Shown: piece after piece, positions 24,214 through 32,650 of the stretch
Layout of the letters: each line of letters opens with the position of its first letter
Position numbering within the stretch: the first letter of the stretch is position 1
From: Arthrobacter silvisoli
GTDB taxonomy: Bacteria; Actinomycetota; Actinomycetes; Actinomycetales; Micrococcaceae
Assembly (NCBI RefSeq): GCF_003369445.1
Contig: NZ_QRCU01000039.1
Coordinates: 62,001 to 126,000, forward strand
Reading direction: 5' to 3'
DNA: 64,000 bases
Program-made: the position numbers and the translations under genes
Notes under the pieces: generated by a model
Database searches by the model: none
Seen by the model: the letters and a program-made list of their open reading frames with translations, nothing else
Told to the model about the DNA's origin: nothing

Positions 24214-25758
24214 TCATGTCCTCAGCGGGACGTGATGGTGGTTTCGCCGGGGAGTTTGGCGGGGGTCGACGTGGGGTGGTGGGATGAACCAGGGGACACC
24301 GGCCTTGACCGTGATTATCCACTGTTCCTTATGAATGACGTGGTGATGGTGGCTGCACAGCAGGGTGCCGTTCTCCGTGCTTGTGGCGCCGCCGTGCGAC
24401 CAGTAGGTGATGTGGTGGGCTTCGCACCAGGGCGCCGGCATGGTGCAGTCGGGGAAAGCGCAGCCTTGGTCCCTCGCGGTGAGTGCTTGGCGGATGCGGG
24501 GCGGGAAAATCCGGCTGCTGCGGCCGACGTCCAGGACGCGGGAGTCTCTGCCAAGCAGGACGGGAATGATGTCCGCATCGCAGGCGATTTTGCGGATGAC
24601 GTTGGGGTGAATCGGGCCTTGGAAGGTTGCTGAACCACTGCTGGTACGCGGGCTCGCAGGGGGGCTCGCGGTGGTGGATGCTTGGTTGAGCTGTTCGAGG
24701 AGGTCCCGGTAGTTGATGGTCACCATGACCTGGGGCCGAAGGCCGCCGTTTGCCGGCAGTTCGCCGGTGGTCAGGGCGACCCCGCAGGCGCCGATCAAGC
24801 CGTCCAGCAGTTTCTGTGCCCGGGAGCGGCGATCCAGTTCCGCGTCCCCGCCCGCGGTGTCCTGCAGCCGGGGGTTGGCCGCAACGTTCATGACCGTGGT
24901 GAGGGTTTCGAATTGTTCGGCGGTGGCGAAAATCTCCAGGTGGCGCAGGCCGTGCCGGGGCTTGCGGATGAAAGCGCCCTGGAGTTGCCGTAGAGCTTCC
25001 TCGCTGGGTTCCGCTCCGTCCTGGTCGATCGCGTCGGTCCAGCGCCTGGCCGTCTTCACAAGGAAATCGGGATCGGACTCGGCCGCCACGGCGGTCAGTT
25101 CCTGTTCCAGCCGGACGATCGCGTCCGCTGTGATGAGGTGGCGAACGCTATCCAGGGTGGCGCTGACGACAGCCGCGGAGCGGGACGGCACCTGCGCGGA
25201 GGTCACAGCCTCTGCGAGTAATTCGCGCCGCGGTGGAATGCCCTGGCCGGCCATGCCAGCGCTGGGCAACACGTCCGGAGCGAGCGCAAGCCGGCGCCGG
25301 GCTTCGCCGATGCTGATCCGGAGCCTTGCCCGCAGGAACTCGGCTGCGTTCCGGTACCCATCGTCGAACGTCACGGCCACCGAATGGTTTACGGGCGGCG
25401 AAGCGCCAGTACCGGCCTCGGGTTCGGTCCACCCGGTGCGCCAGCCGGGCGTCGGCGTTGGTTTCTCCTGCCGGGCCTCGTGCCAGGTCCGTTCAACGGC
25501 CTGGGCTGCGACGAGCTGCAGGTACTCCACCGCCCGTGAGAGTTCCTCGACCCTGCCCGCGAAATCCGCGGCTTCCGTGAATCCGAACAAGCGTGCTTCC
25601 GCGGCGGCGTCGAGGCGAAGGGATGTCAGTGCGTCGCCTGCCTGTTCGAGCGCATCTTCCATGTCCGGGGCCGTGCCGCCCGCGGGACGGGCGCTCAGAT
25701 GCATCACCGCCGCCGACGTCGCCGTCCGCGGAGCCGTGAGCTGAGCAATCCCTTCCAT
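24214..25758 (-). CDS. DUF222 domain HNH endonuclease (13E12-repeat type)
   Basis: A 514-residue protein with an N-terminal DUF222 helical region (residues about 30-380) and a C-terminal HNH nuclease: QGCAFPDCTMPAPWCEAHHI, THWS-like TYWSHGGATSTENGTLLCSH and HHHVIH give the two zinc cysteines, the HH catalytic pair and the N/H residues. Such proteins are present in many copies in actinobacterial genomes and are thought to be mobile or selfish; the actual function is unsettled. A Ser/Pro/Ala linker (about 360-375) joins the two parts. Confidence 0.88.
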   Translation of the reverse strand: MEGIAQLTAPRTATSAAVMHLSARPAGGTAPDMEDALEQAGDALTSLRLDAAAEARLFGFTEAADFAGRVEELSRAVEYLQLVAAQAVERTWHEARQEKPTPTPGWRTGWTEPEAGTGASPPVNHSVAVTFDDGYRNAAEFLRARLRISIGEARRRLALAPDVLPSAGMAGQGIPPRRELLAEAVTSAQVPSRSAAVVSATLDSVRHLITADAIVRLEQELTAVAAESDPDFLVKTARRWTDAIDQDGAEPSEEALRQLQGAFIRKPRHGLRHLEIFATAEQFETLTTVMNVAANPRLQDTAGGDAELDRRSRAQKLLDGLIGACGVALTTGELPANGGLRPQVMVTINYRDLLEQLNQASTTASPPASPRTSSGSATFQGPIHPNVIRKIACDADIIPVLLGRDSRVLDVGRSSRIFPPRIRQALTARDQGCAFPDCTMPAPWCEAHHITYWSHGGATSTENGTLLCSHHHHVIHKEQWIITVKAGVPWFIPPPHVDPRQTPRRNHHHVPLRT

Positions 25759-25961
25759 GCATCAACTCTGCCAAAGGGGTCTGACAATTTAAGGTCCCCG
25801 GCGGCGTCCGGGAAACTGCCAGAACCCGCGCACTTCCGCGCATCCGGGTTTTCCGCGGGCGCTTCTGTCACGGGCGGCGCGCGCCCACGGTGCGCCCCCA
25901 AGGCGCCCCCAACGAGTGGGACCCAATGAGCGCCCTCAAGCTGCGCCCTCGCCCACCAACC

Positions 25962-26990
25962 TCACCCCACCGGCGCCAGCGCAGCGACCAGGCCGAACAG
26001 ATCCTTGGGGTCATCGGGATTGGCCACGAGGTCGATCTCCTCGAAGAAGGCCGTACCGGCAATGGAATCCCGGACGTACCGCAGCGCGGAGAAGTCCTCG
26101 ATGGCGAAGCCCACCGAGTCGAAGATGGTGATCTGCTCCGGCGAGGTCCGGCCAGGCTTGGTGCCCGCAAGGACCTCATGGAACTCGGTCACGCGGAAGT
26201 CGGCCGGGAGCTGCTGGATTTCCCCTTCGATCCGGGTCTGCGGGGTGAATTCGACGAACACCTCTCCGGCGCGCAGGATGGCCGGGTCCAGTTCGGTCTT
26301 GCCGGGGCAGTCTCCGCCGATCGCATTCAGGTGCACGCCTTCGCCGATCAGCTCCGCGGTGAGGATGGTGGCCTGGGCCTTGTCGGCCGTGCAGGTGGTA
26401 ATGATGTCGGCGCCCGCCACGGCATCCGCGGCCGAAGCGGCGACCGTGACCTCGAACCCCAGCGGCCCGACGTTCCTGCGGAGCTTCGCGATGGCTGCTG
26501 GATCGGTGTCCCAGGCCCGCAGTTCGCGGATGCCCAACGCTTCACGGAATGCCAGAGCCTGGAATTCGGACTGGCTGCCGGTTCCGATCATGGCCATCAC
26601 ACGGGAGTCGGGGCGTGCCAGGCGGCGCGCCACCATGGCCGATGTCGCCGCCGTGCGGAGGGCGGTGAGCACGGTCATCTCGGCCAGGAACGTGGGGTAG
26701 CCGTTGTGGACGTCGGCCAGCACCCCGAAGGCCGTTACGGTCTGGAAGCCTCGCGCCGGGTTGGACGGGTGGCCGTTGACGTATTTGAAGCCGTAGCTTT
26801 CGTGGTCGGACGTGGGCATCAGTTCGATGACGCCGAACGGGGTGTGACTGGCCACGCGCGGGCACTTGTCGAACTGCTCCCAGCGCCGGAAGTCGTCCTC
26901 GATGTATTCGATCATCTCGGCAATGACCCGCCCGGGGCCGCGCTCGGCAACCCAGCGGACCATGTTCTGAACGTCGATAAAACGCGCCAT
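25962..26990 (-). CDS. Ornithine cyclodeaminase/mu-crystallin family protein
   Basis: A 342-residue enzyme. RFIDVQNMVRWVAERG at the start, the substrate-binding YGFKYVNGHPSNPARGFQTV and the Rossmann segment ARPDSRVMAMIGTGSQSEFQ (GTGxQ) are those of ornithine cyclodeaminase, which makes proline from ornithine with loss of ammonia. ATG at 26990 with AGAGGAC upstream. Divergent from an Lrp-type regulator, with an exact 11-bp inverted repeat in the gap, so expression is probably amino-acid-controlled. Confidence 0.92.
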   Translation of the reverse strand: MARFIDVQNMVRWVAERGPGRVIAEMIEYIEDDFRRWEQFDKCPRVASHTPFGVIELMPTSDHESYGFKYVNGHPSNPARGFQTVTAFGVLADVHNGYPTFLAEMTVLTALRTAATSAMVARRLARPDSRVMAMIGTGSQSEFQALAFREALGIRELRAWDTDPAAIAKLRRNVGPLGFEVTVAASAADAVAGADIITTCTADKAQATILTAELIGEGVHLNAIGGDCPGKTELDPAILRAGEVFVEFTPQTRIEGEIQQLPADFRVTEFHEVLAGTKPGRTSPEQITIFDSVGFAIEDFSALRYVRDSIAGTAFFEEIDLVANPDDPKDLFGLVAALAPVG

Positions 26991-27010
26991 GGCGTCCTCT
27001 TTCCTGTAAG

Positions 27011-27104
27011 CAGCACTTTGCTGCCAGCCACAGTACGGAGGGACGGTTTGCATGCTCAAGGGCGGAAATGCCGACTTTTCGACTGAAGACGATGCAAAGT
27101 GCTG
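27011..27104. promoter_or_regulatory. Paired 11-bp inverted repeat in the cyclodeaminase/Lrp divergent promoter
   Basis: CAGCACTTTGC at 27011-27021 and its exact reverse complement GCAAAGTGCTG at 27094-27104, 72 bp apart, one beside each divergent start. Lrp/AsnC octamers wrap DNA over such distances, which makes these two half-sites likely Lrp contacts. Confidence 0.6.
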
Positions 27105-27126
27105 ACGTTGGCAATACATTGTGTTC

Positions 27127-27558
27127 ATGGCTGAACTTGATGACCTGGATCGGCGGCTCATTTCGGCCCTCCGTGAGGACGGCCGCGCCCCGGTGGCTGC
27201 GCTGGCCCGGAAGCTTGGGGTGGCGCGGGCCACCGTGAACAGCCGGCTTGAACGGCTCGTGTCCTCGGGCGCCGTGGTGGGATTTTCGGTGCGGGTGCGC
27301 GACGAACTCGATCCGCTGACCATCCGCGCCGTCTCCCTCATCGCGGTGGAGGGCCGCTCCACGGACAAGGTGATCCGGCAGCTCCGCGGTTTCCCTGAGA
27401 TCAGCGCGTTGCACACCACCAACGGCGGTTGGGACCTGGTGGCCGAGCTGCGGGTCGAAGACCTGCCCGCGTTCGACGCCGTCCTGGGCCGCATCCGCTC
27501 GATCGACGGCGTGGTGAACAGCGAAACGAGCCTGCTCCTCAGCTCGGTGCTGCGGTAG
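27127..27558 (+). CDS. Lrp/AsnC-family regulator
   Basis: A 143-residue regulator: N-terminal HTH (LDDLDRRLISALREDGRAPV, LARKLGVARATVNSRLERLV) and a C-terminal ACT-like RAM ligand domain (residues about 65-140; FPEISALHTTNGGWDLVAEL). A GTG two codons upstream is an alternative start; no clear ribosome site precedes either, so the transcript may be leaderless. It is divergent from ornithine cyclodeaminase and likely regulates it in response to ornithine, arginine or proline. Confidence 0.9.
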   Translation: MAELDDLDRRLISALREDGRAPVAALARKLGVARATVNSRLERLVSSGAVVGFSVRVRDELDPLTIRAVSLIAVEGRSTDKVIRQLRGFPEISALHTTNGGWDLVAELRVEDLPAFDAVLGRIRSIDGVVNSETSLLLSSVLR

Positions 27559-27626
27559 GCCGGCCCCTATCGACATACTTCCGTCCGTGCTACGACTGGA
27601 ACCAGGAACAACCCCCGGGAGAAGCC

Positions 27627-28520
27627 ATGACTGAAGAACAACCCGTCCTCGTCGTTGGAGCAACTGGATACCTCGGCGGCCAGGTGGTGGACCAACTCCT
27701 CAGCCGCGGCAAGCGGGTCCGCGCGCTGGTCCGTCCGAAGTCGGACGCCGGCACGCTGGAAGCCAAAGGCGTGGAGATCGCGCGCGGGGACATGCTCGAC
27801 GCCGGGTCGCTCGTCACGGCGATGACCGGCGTCGCGGCCGTCATCTCGACGGCGGCCGGCTACACCCGGAACGACAGGAACGCCGAGGCGATCGACACCT
27901 TCGGTTACGCCAACTTCGCGTTCGCCGCGAACCTTGCCGGGGTTCCGCGCGTCGTGCTGATCAGCATCCTCACCAGCGACCGGACGCCCCAGGTACCGCA
28001 CTTCTGGCACAAGAAGCTCGCCGAGGACAAGCTCGAGGAGCTCGGGGTCCCGTTCGTGGCGCTGCGGCCGGGCGCCTTCTTCGACATGGTCACGCGGATG
28101 GGCGACCCGTTCGAGAAGGGCCGCGTCATGTGGCTCGGCTCAAAAGAGACCCCGTTGAGCTTCGTCCTGACAAGCGACCTCGCCGGGTACCTGGCCGACG
28201 CCGTCGACGCCGACATCGCTTCCGGGGAGCGCATCGACATCGGTTGGAGCCGGCCGCTGAGCATTCTGGAGGCCGCGAAACTGATGTCGGCGCACACGGA
28301 CAAGGACATCAAAGTCCTCGCCATGCCCACCGGCGCCCTGCAGGTGGCAGGAAAGGTCACGGGCAAATTCGCCCCGCTGACGGCCGACATGGCGGCCATG
28401 GCGGCCTGGTTCGATACCGGCAAATACGTCGCCGACACCAGTCGCCAGGCCGAGCTCTTCGGACCTCCGCCGACGCCGGAAGATGCCATTGCGCGCCTTG
28501 CCGCCAGGATGGGGCACTAG
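27627..28520 (+). CDS. NmrA/SDR-type NAD(P)-binding reductase
   Basis: A 297-residue atypical short-chain dehydrogenase. VLVVGATGYLGGQVVDQLL is the GxxGxxG nucleotide site; the region VISTAAGYTRNDRNAEAIDT and the lack of a clear YxxxK pair put it with NmrA-like/isoflavone-reductase-like proteins. GGGAGAAG precedes the ATG. Downstream of the Lrp gene with a 68-bp gap; no functional link is evident. Confidence 0.85.
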   Translation: MTEEQPVLVVGATGYLGGQVVDQLLSRGKRVRALVRPKSDAGTLEAKGVEIARGDMLDAGSLVTAMTGVAAVISTAAGYTRNDRNAEAIDTFGYANFAFAANLAGVPRVVLISILTSDRTPQVPHFWHKKLAEDKLEELGVPFVALRPGAFFDMVTRMGDPFEKGRVMWLGSKETPLSFVLTSDLAGYLADAVDADIASGERIDIGWSRPLSILEAAKLMSAHTDKDIKVLAMPTGALQVAGKVTGKFAPLTADMAAMAAWFDTGKYVADTSRQAELFGPPPTPEDAIARLAARMGH

Positions 28521-28551
28521 CACCAGCCCGCTGAGGCTCGGGCCGGATGAA

Positions 28552-29145
28552 TCAGGCGTCGACGCCGGCCAACAGCGGCTCGCCGTTGAAGAGTTCCAGT
28601 TCCCAGCCGTCCACCGGGTGATGGTGGGCCAGGTTGAGCGCGGCGTTCTCGACGCTGGGGAGGGTCCGGCCCGTGGCGCGGTCCATGGCCAGGCGGATCA
28701 GCGTACCGTGCGACACCACCAGGACCCGGCGTCCGCGGTACTCCTCGGCGAGGCTTTCCAAGGCGGCCAGCCCACGGGCAGCCGTGGCCTCTTCGGTTTC
28801 GGCGCCTTCGAAGCCGCCCGGAATGCGCAGTGCGTTCAGTTCCGGGCCATCCTGCAGGCCTTCGGCCTTTCCGTAGCCGCGCTCGATCAGGCCGGGCACA
28901 CGGCGCGACACGCTCAGTCCGAGGCCGGCCGCGATGAGGTCCGCCGTCTCGGCAGCGCGGCCCAGCGGCGAGGATACGACGGCGTCCCATTCGTACGCGG
29001 ACAGGACGGCGACGGCGTCACGCGCCTGGCCGCGGCCGACGTCGTTCAGTGGAATATCGGTGGATCCCTGCAGCCGGCGTTGCGCATTCCAGTCGGTCTG
29101 GCCGTGGCGGACGAGGGCAAACGTCGTAAGGGTCATGCCTTCCAT
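28552..29145 (-). CDS. Histidine phosphatase family protein
   Basis: About 197 residues, branch 1 of the phosphoglycerate-mutase-like superfamily. FALVRHGQTDWNAQRRLQG carries the phospho-accepting His, and VLVVSHGTLIRLAMD the second catalytic His; Glu in LIERGYGKAEG is the proton donor position. Substrate range of such proteins is wide. A second ATG three codons in is an equally possible start. Divergent from a FUSC gene. Confidence 0.88.
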   Translation of the reverse strand: MEGMTLTTFALVRHGQTDWNAQRRLQGSTDIPLNDVGRGQARDAVAVLSAYEWDAVVSSPLGRAAETADLIAAGLGLSVSRRVPGLIERGYGKAEGLQDGPELNALRIPGGFEGAETEEATAARGLAALESLAEEYRGRRVLVVSHGTLIRLAMDRATGRTLPSVENAALNLAHHHPVDGWELELFNGEPLLAGVDA

Positions 29146-29241
29146 TCTGCCTGAGGCCCATCCCCGGGCGTAAAATCCGAGACGGACGCCAGCGCCGCCG
29201 TCGTACTTAATTGATCCTGCGAGGAAAGGCGGAGCGCCCGC

Positions 29242-30291
29242 GTGAAGGCCGTAGCGGAAATGTTCACCATGGCCCCTGGAAACAAGGACCACCACCCCGC
29301 CCTCCGCTGCGCCATAGGTGTCTTCGTCCCGCTCATCACGCTGACGCTGATCGGCCGCCTGGACCTGGCCGCCTTCGCTTCCTTCGGCGCGTTCACGGGG
29401 ATTTACGGCCGGAACGAGCCCCACCACCTCCGTTTCCGCAGCCAGCTTCGTGCCGGCGGCCTGATGCTCCTGGTGATCCTGTCGGCCACCCTCATCGCGC
29501 GGGTGGCGCCGGCATGGGGGCTTGGGCCGGCCGGGTACTCCTGGCTCCTGGTCGCCGCCACCACTGGTGTTGCCGGGGCCTGCTCCGTGGCCATCGCGTA
29601 CTGGCGGCTCCGACCCGCGGGCTCCCTGTTCCACATCTTCGGCTTCGCGGCCATCGCGTCGATTCCCGTGCAACCGCCGTTGGGTGAGGCGATGCTGACC
29701 ACCGTGCTGACCACCGTGCTGTGCCTGCTGATCGGGATGTCGGCCCGGGTGGCCAAGAGCCACCGCACACCGTGGAAACGGCCTTCGCCCATCAGGCACA
29801 CCGTGGCCGAGCGGCGCGCTGCCTGGCTGGAAGGCGGCGGCTACCTGGTGGCGGCCGGCCTCGCCGGAGTCCTCGCAACGGTGGTGGGCGAGCGGCTCGG
29901 CTTTGGCCACAGCTACTGGGCCATGGTGGCCGCCGTCGTCCCCTTGGTGGGACATTCAACGCGGCACCGGGTCCGCCGCGGCATTCAGAGAATCGCCGGA
30001 ACGGTGATCGGGCTCGTCCTCATGGCAGGCATCCTGTGGCTGAACCCCGCGCCGTGGGCCATGGTCCTGGTGATCGCCCTGTGCCAGTTCGGCGCCGAGA
30101 TGTTCATCGCCCGGCAGTACCTTGTTGCCCAGGTGTTCGTGACCCCGCTTGCCCTGATTTCGACGCTCCTGGCCGCAGCCGTCGACCCCGGCCTCCTGCT
30201 GCGGGACCGCATCGTGGAAACGGTGATCGGTGCCGCCGTCGGTGTCGCGGTGGTGGTGGCGCCGGGGCTGTGGAGGCGGCTGCGGGGGTGA
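29242..30291 (+). CDS. FUSC-family membrane protein (putative aromatic acid exporter)
   Basis: A 349-residue membrane protein with two blocks of helices (about 25-165 and 195-345) joined by a basic loop (RVAKSHRTPWKRPSP). The second block has the FUSC motif region FGHSYWAMVAAVVPLVGHST, RHRVRRGIQRIAGTVIG. FUSC proteins include AaeB-type aromatic acid efflux components. Start GTG with a purine-rich site 10-15 bases upstream. A second FUSC protein lies at 34958-36106; both are near mobA, so protection from benzoate-like acids is a reasonable inference. Confidence 0.85.
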   Translation: MKAVAEMFTMAPGNKDHHPALRCAIGVFVPLITLTLIGRLDLAAFASFGAFTGIYGRNEPHHLRFRSQLRAGGLMLLVILSATLIARVAPAWGLGPAGYSWLLVAATTGVAGACSVAIAYWRLRPAGSLFHIFGFAAIASIPVQPPLGEAMLTTVLTTVLCLLIGMSARVAKSHRTPWKRPSPIRHTVAERRAAWLEGGGYLVAAGLAGVLATVVGERLGFGHSYWAMVAAVVPLVGHSTRHRVRRGIQRIAGTVIGLVLMAGILWLNPAPWAMVLVIALCQFGAEMFIARQYLVAQVFVTPLALISTLLAAAVDPGLLLRDRIVETVIGAAVGVAVVVAPGLWRRLRG

Positions 30292-30325
30292 GGAATCCGC
30301 CCTGCGCGCAAAGGCTCTTGAACCC

Positions 30326-30440
30326 GGCGACGCTCCCTCCCGCTTGCACATGGAAATGCCCGGCACGCGTGGTCCGTGTGCCGGGCATTTCCGGGCTTTG
30401 CTCCGGGTGCCTGCAGAAGCAAGCGGGAAGGAACGTCGCC
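30326..30440. repeat. Nested-palindrome intergenic repeat, copy B
   Basis: Outer arms 30326-30347 and 30419-30440 match at 20 of 22 positions as inverted repeats (shared core TCCCGCTTGC / GCAAGCGGGA). Inside, 30352-30366 and 30378-30392 form a perfect 15-bp stem. The outer ends match copy A (6133-6242) and copy C (44578-44689). It lies between convergent FUSC and mobA genes. Confidence 0.7.
30352..30392. terminator. Perfect hairpin between convergent genes
   Basis: GGAAATGCCCGGCAC and GTGCCGGGCATTTCC form a 15-bp perfect stem (extendable by three more pairs including one wobble) with a short loop. Lying between convergent genes, it is well placed as a bidirectional terminator; it is the inner palindrome of repeat copy B. 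Confidence 0.65.
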
Positions 30441-30468
30441 TTCTGCCGGGGAACCTAACCCAGGAAAG

Positions 30469-32373
30469 CTAGGCCGGGAGGCGCGTGCCGCGAACCTTGT
30501 GCCCCGACAGGAGCGGCGCGAAGAACGCGGCGAGTTCCGCCGTCGCGCTCACAGGCAGCACGTTCGCCACGTACTGGTCCGGCCGGACCACCACCACGAC
30601 GCCCCCGCGGTCCAGGCCGCGCAGCTCGAAGATGTCCGCCTTCGGGTCGGTGGCGTAGACCTTCTCGTAGTCGGTGAGCTTGAACGGGCCGACGCTCGGC
30701 TTGAATACCGCCGGCACCTTGCCGATGTCCACGCCGGTGTGCGGCTGCTGGTAGATCACCTTGAGGTCGAACCATGCGTCCGGGTCAGCGTCCGACGGCG
30801 TTGCGGACAGCGGCGAGTCCGGCGCCGTCGCGATCCACTCGGCGAAGTCCGCCACGGGGCCGGGCGCGCCCGCCTCCGCTGCGTCCGCGAAGACGTAGAT
30901 CCGCCAGCGGCCATCCGCCTTCGCGTGGTGGCCGAGGTGCATCGGGTTGGTGTCGCAGACGCGGGCCACGGGCGCCGACTTGAAGCGCTTGCCGATGGTG
31001 AATCCGCTGGCGAGGTCCTGGTGCCTGACCTCGCCGATAATCAGCGACGGCGTGTACTGGGTCATGAAACCGGCGGGGAATTCGGCCGTGCGCACGTAGA
31101 ATTCCTCGAGCTCCGAGGGGTCATCGAATTCCTCGGGCTTCTTGGCCATCATGGACGACCATTCCTTGTCGAAATCGATGAGGTTCTTCGCAACCACCTG
31201 GCGCTCCGCGGAGTAGGTGGAGAGCAGGCTTTCCGGGCTGCGGCCCTCCAGCACATGCCCGAGTTTCCAGCCGATGTTGAAGCCGTCCTGCATGGAGACG
31301 TTCATGCCCTGGCCGGCCTTGGCGCTGTGGGTGTGGCAGGCGTCGCCGGTGATGAAGACGCGCGGTGTGCGGCTGCCGAGCTCCTCGGGCAGGACGTCGT
31401 CGAAGCGGTCGGTCAGGCGGTGGCCAACTTCGTAGACGCTGTGCCACGCGACGTTGCGCACGTCCAGGGTGTACGGGTGCAGGATCTCGTTGGCCTTGGC
31501 AATGATCTGCTCGATGGTGGTCTGGCGGACGGCGTGGTCCTCGCCCGCTTCGCCCAGGTCGACGTACATGCGGAAGAGGTGGCCGCCTTCGCGGGGGATC
31601 AGCAGGATGCTGCCGCTTTCGGCCTGGATGGCGCATTTGGTGCGGATGTCCGGGAAATCGGTGACGGCCAGGGTGTCCATGACGCCCCAGGCGTGGTTGG
31701 CCTGGTCGCCGGCCATGGTGCAGCCGATCGATTCGCGGACCTTGCTGCGTGCGCCGTCGGCACCCACCACGTACTTGGCACGGACGGTTCGCTCCTGGCC
31801 CTCCAGGGGACCCGCGGTGTGGAGGAGGGTCACGGAAACGGGGTACTCGCCGTCGTCGTCGACCGTGAGGCCGCGGAACTCGTAGCCGTAGTCGGGCTTC
31901 ATACGGCTGGGCGAGTTCGCCATGAATTCGGCGAAGTAGTCCAGCACGCGGGCCTGGTTCACGATCAGGTGCGGGAATTCGCTGATGCCGGTGGGGTCGT
32001 CGACGGCGCGGGCCGCGCGGTGGATGCGCGACGGGTCCGCGGGGTCCGGCTTCCAGAAGGCCATTTCGGTGATGTGGTACGCCTCGGCGGTGATCCGCTC
32101 GGCGAAGCCGAAGGCCTGGAAGGTTTCGACGCTGCGGGCCTGGATACCGTCGGCCTGGCCGATCGCGAGTCGGCCGGGGCGGCGCTCGATGACCCGGGTG
32201 ATGACATCGGGAAACTGGGAGAGTTGGGCCGCGGTGAGCATGCCGGCGGGGCCGGTGCCCACGATCAGCACGTCGACCTCGTCGGGGAGGTCTTCGGGGC
32301 GGTTCAGCCCGACGCCGGCGGCCGGCTGGACCCGCGGGTCGCCTGATACGTATCCGTGGTGGTGGAACTGCAC
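30469..32373 (-). CDS. mobA: 3-hydroxybenzoate 4-monooxygenase (phenol hydroxylase family)
   Basis: A 634-residue FAD monooxygenase with a C-terminal thioredoxin-like domain (residues about 460-634), the length and layout of MobA, which makes protocatechuate from 3-hydroxybenzoate. FAD motifs: VDVLIVGTGPAGMLTAAQLS, KYVVGADGARSKVRESIG and PRVFITGDACHTHSAKAGQG. Start is GTG at 32373 with TGAGG upstream. Phenol 2-monooxygenases share the fold, so the substrate is a strong guess rather than proven. Two operator-like repeats lie directly upstream and an IclR regulator is encoded 1.5 kb away. Confidence 0.87.
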   Translation of the reverse strand: MQFHHHGYVSGDPRVQPAAGVGLNRPEDLPDEVDVLIVGTGPAGMLTAAQLSQFPDVITRVIERRPGRLAIGQADGIQARSVETFQAFGFAERITAEAYHITEMAFWKPDPADPSRIHRAARAVDDPTGISEFPHLIVNQARVLDYFAEFMANSPSRMKPDYGYEFRGLTVDDDGEYPVSVTLLHTAGPLEGQERTVRAKYVVGADGARSKVRESIGCTMAGDQANHAWGVMDTLAVTDFPDIRTKCAIQAESGSILLIPREGGHLFRMYVDLGEAGEDHAVRQTTIEQIIAKANEILHPYTLDVRNVAWHSVYEVGHRLTDRFDDVLPEELGSRTPRVFITGDACHTHSAKAGQGMNVSMQDGFNIGWKLGHVLEGRSPESLLSTYSAERQVVAKNLIDFDKEWSSMMAKKPEEFDDPSELEEFYVRTAEFPAGFMTQYTPSLIIGEVRHQDLASGFTIGKRFKSAPVARVCDTNPMHLGHHAKADGRWRIYVFADAAEAGAPGPVADFAEWIATAPDSPLSATPSDADPDAWFDLKVIYQQPHTGVDIGKVPAVFKPSVGPFKLTDYEKVYATDPKADIFELRGLDRGGVVVVVRPDQYVANVLPVSATAELAAFFAPLLSGHKVRGTRLPA

Positions 32374-32399
32374 GGGAGTGCCTCACTTCTTTGTGGGTT

Positions 32400-32434
32400 G
32401 TTCTAATATAGAACACAAAGTTCTTTATTAGAAC
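32400..32434. promoter_or_regulatory. Two GTTCT-N5-AGAAC operators upstream of mobA
   Basis: GTTCTAATATAGAAC at 32400-32414 and GTTCTTTATTAGAAC at 32420-32434: 15-bp palindromes, 20 bp centre to centre (two helical turns), 27-61 bp before the mobA start in an AT-rich promoter region. A likely site for the IclR regulator at 33865-34713 or another dimeric regulator. Confidence 0.7.
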
Positions 32435-32536
32435 TCGAATCTTGCTCAAGACTGTATCGCGGTGTGACGGAGCTGACAAGATGCGGGGCCCTGGGCGCGC
32501 TTTGTGCTGGGTGGCGGAGTGGAGGCGGATTCGCGC

Positions 32537-32629
32537 ACATTCTGCTGGATCACCTCGCGTCCAGCTCCTGAAAACTCTCGGGTTTCCGGGCCCGGCGCCG
32601 TTCTCGGCAGAGGTGATCCAGCAGAATGT
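32537..32629. repeat. 20-bp perfect inverted repeat with 53-bp centre
   Basis: Arms 32537-32556 and 32610-32629 are perfect reverse complements over 20 bp (core CTGCTGGATCACCTC). The centre is GC-rich and itself partly self-complementary (GGGCCCGG). It sits between mobA and a convergently placed gap next to the 215-residue unknown gene. No gene is seen inside. The exact arms suggest recent origin or selection. Confidence 0.65.
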
Positions 32630-32650
32630 TGCTGCCGTCGTTCCCGGTCG

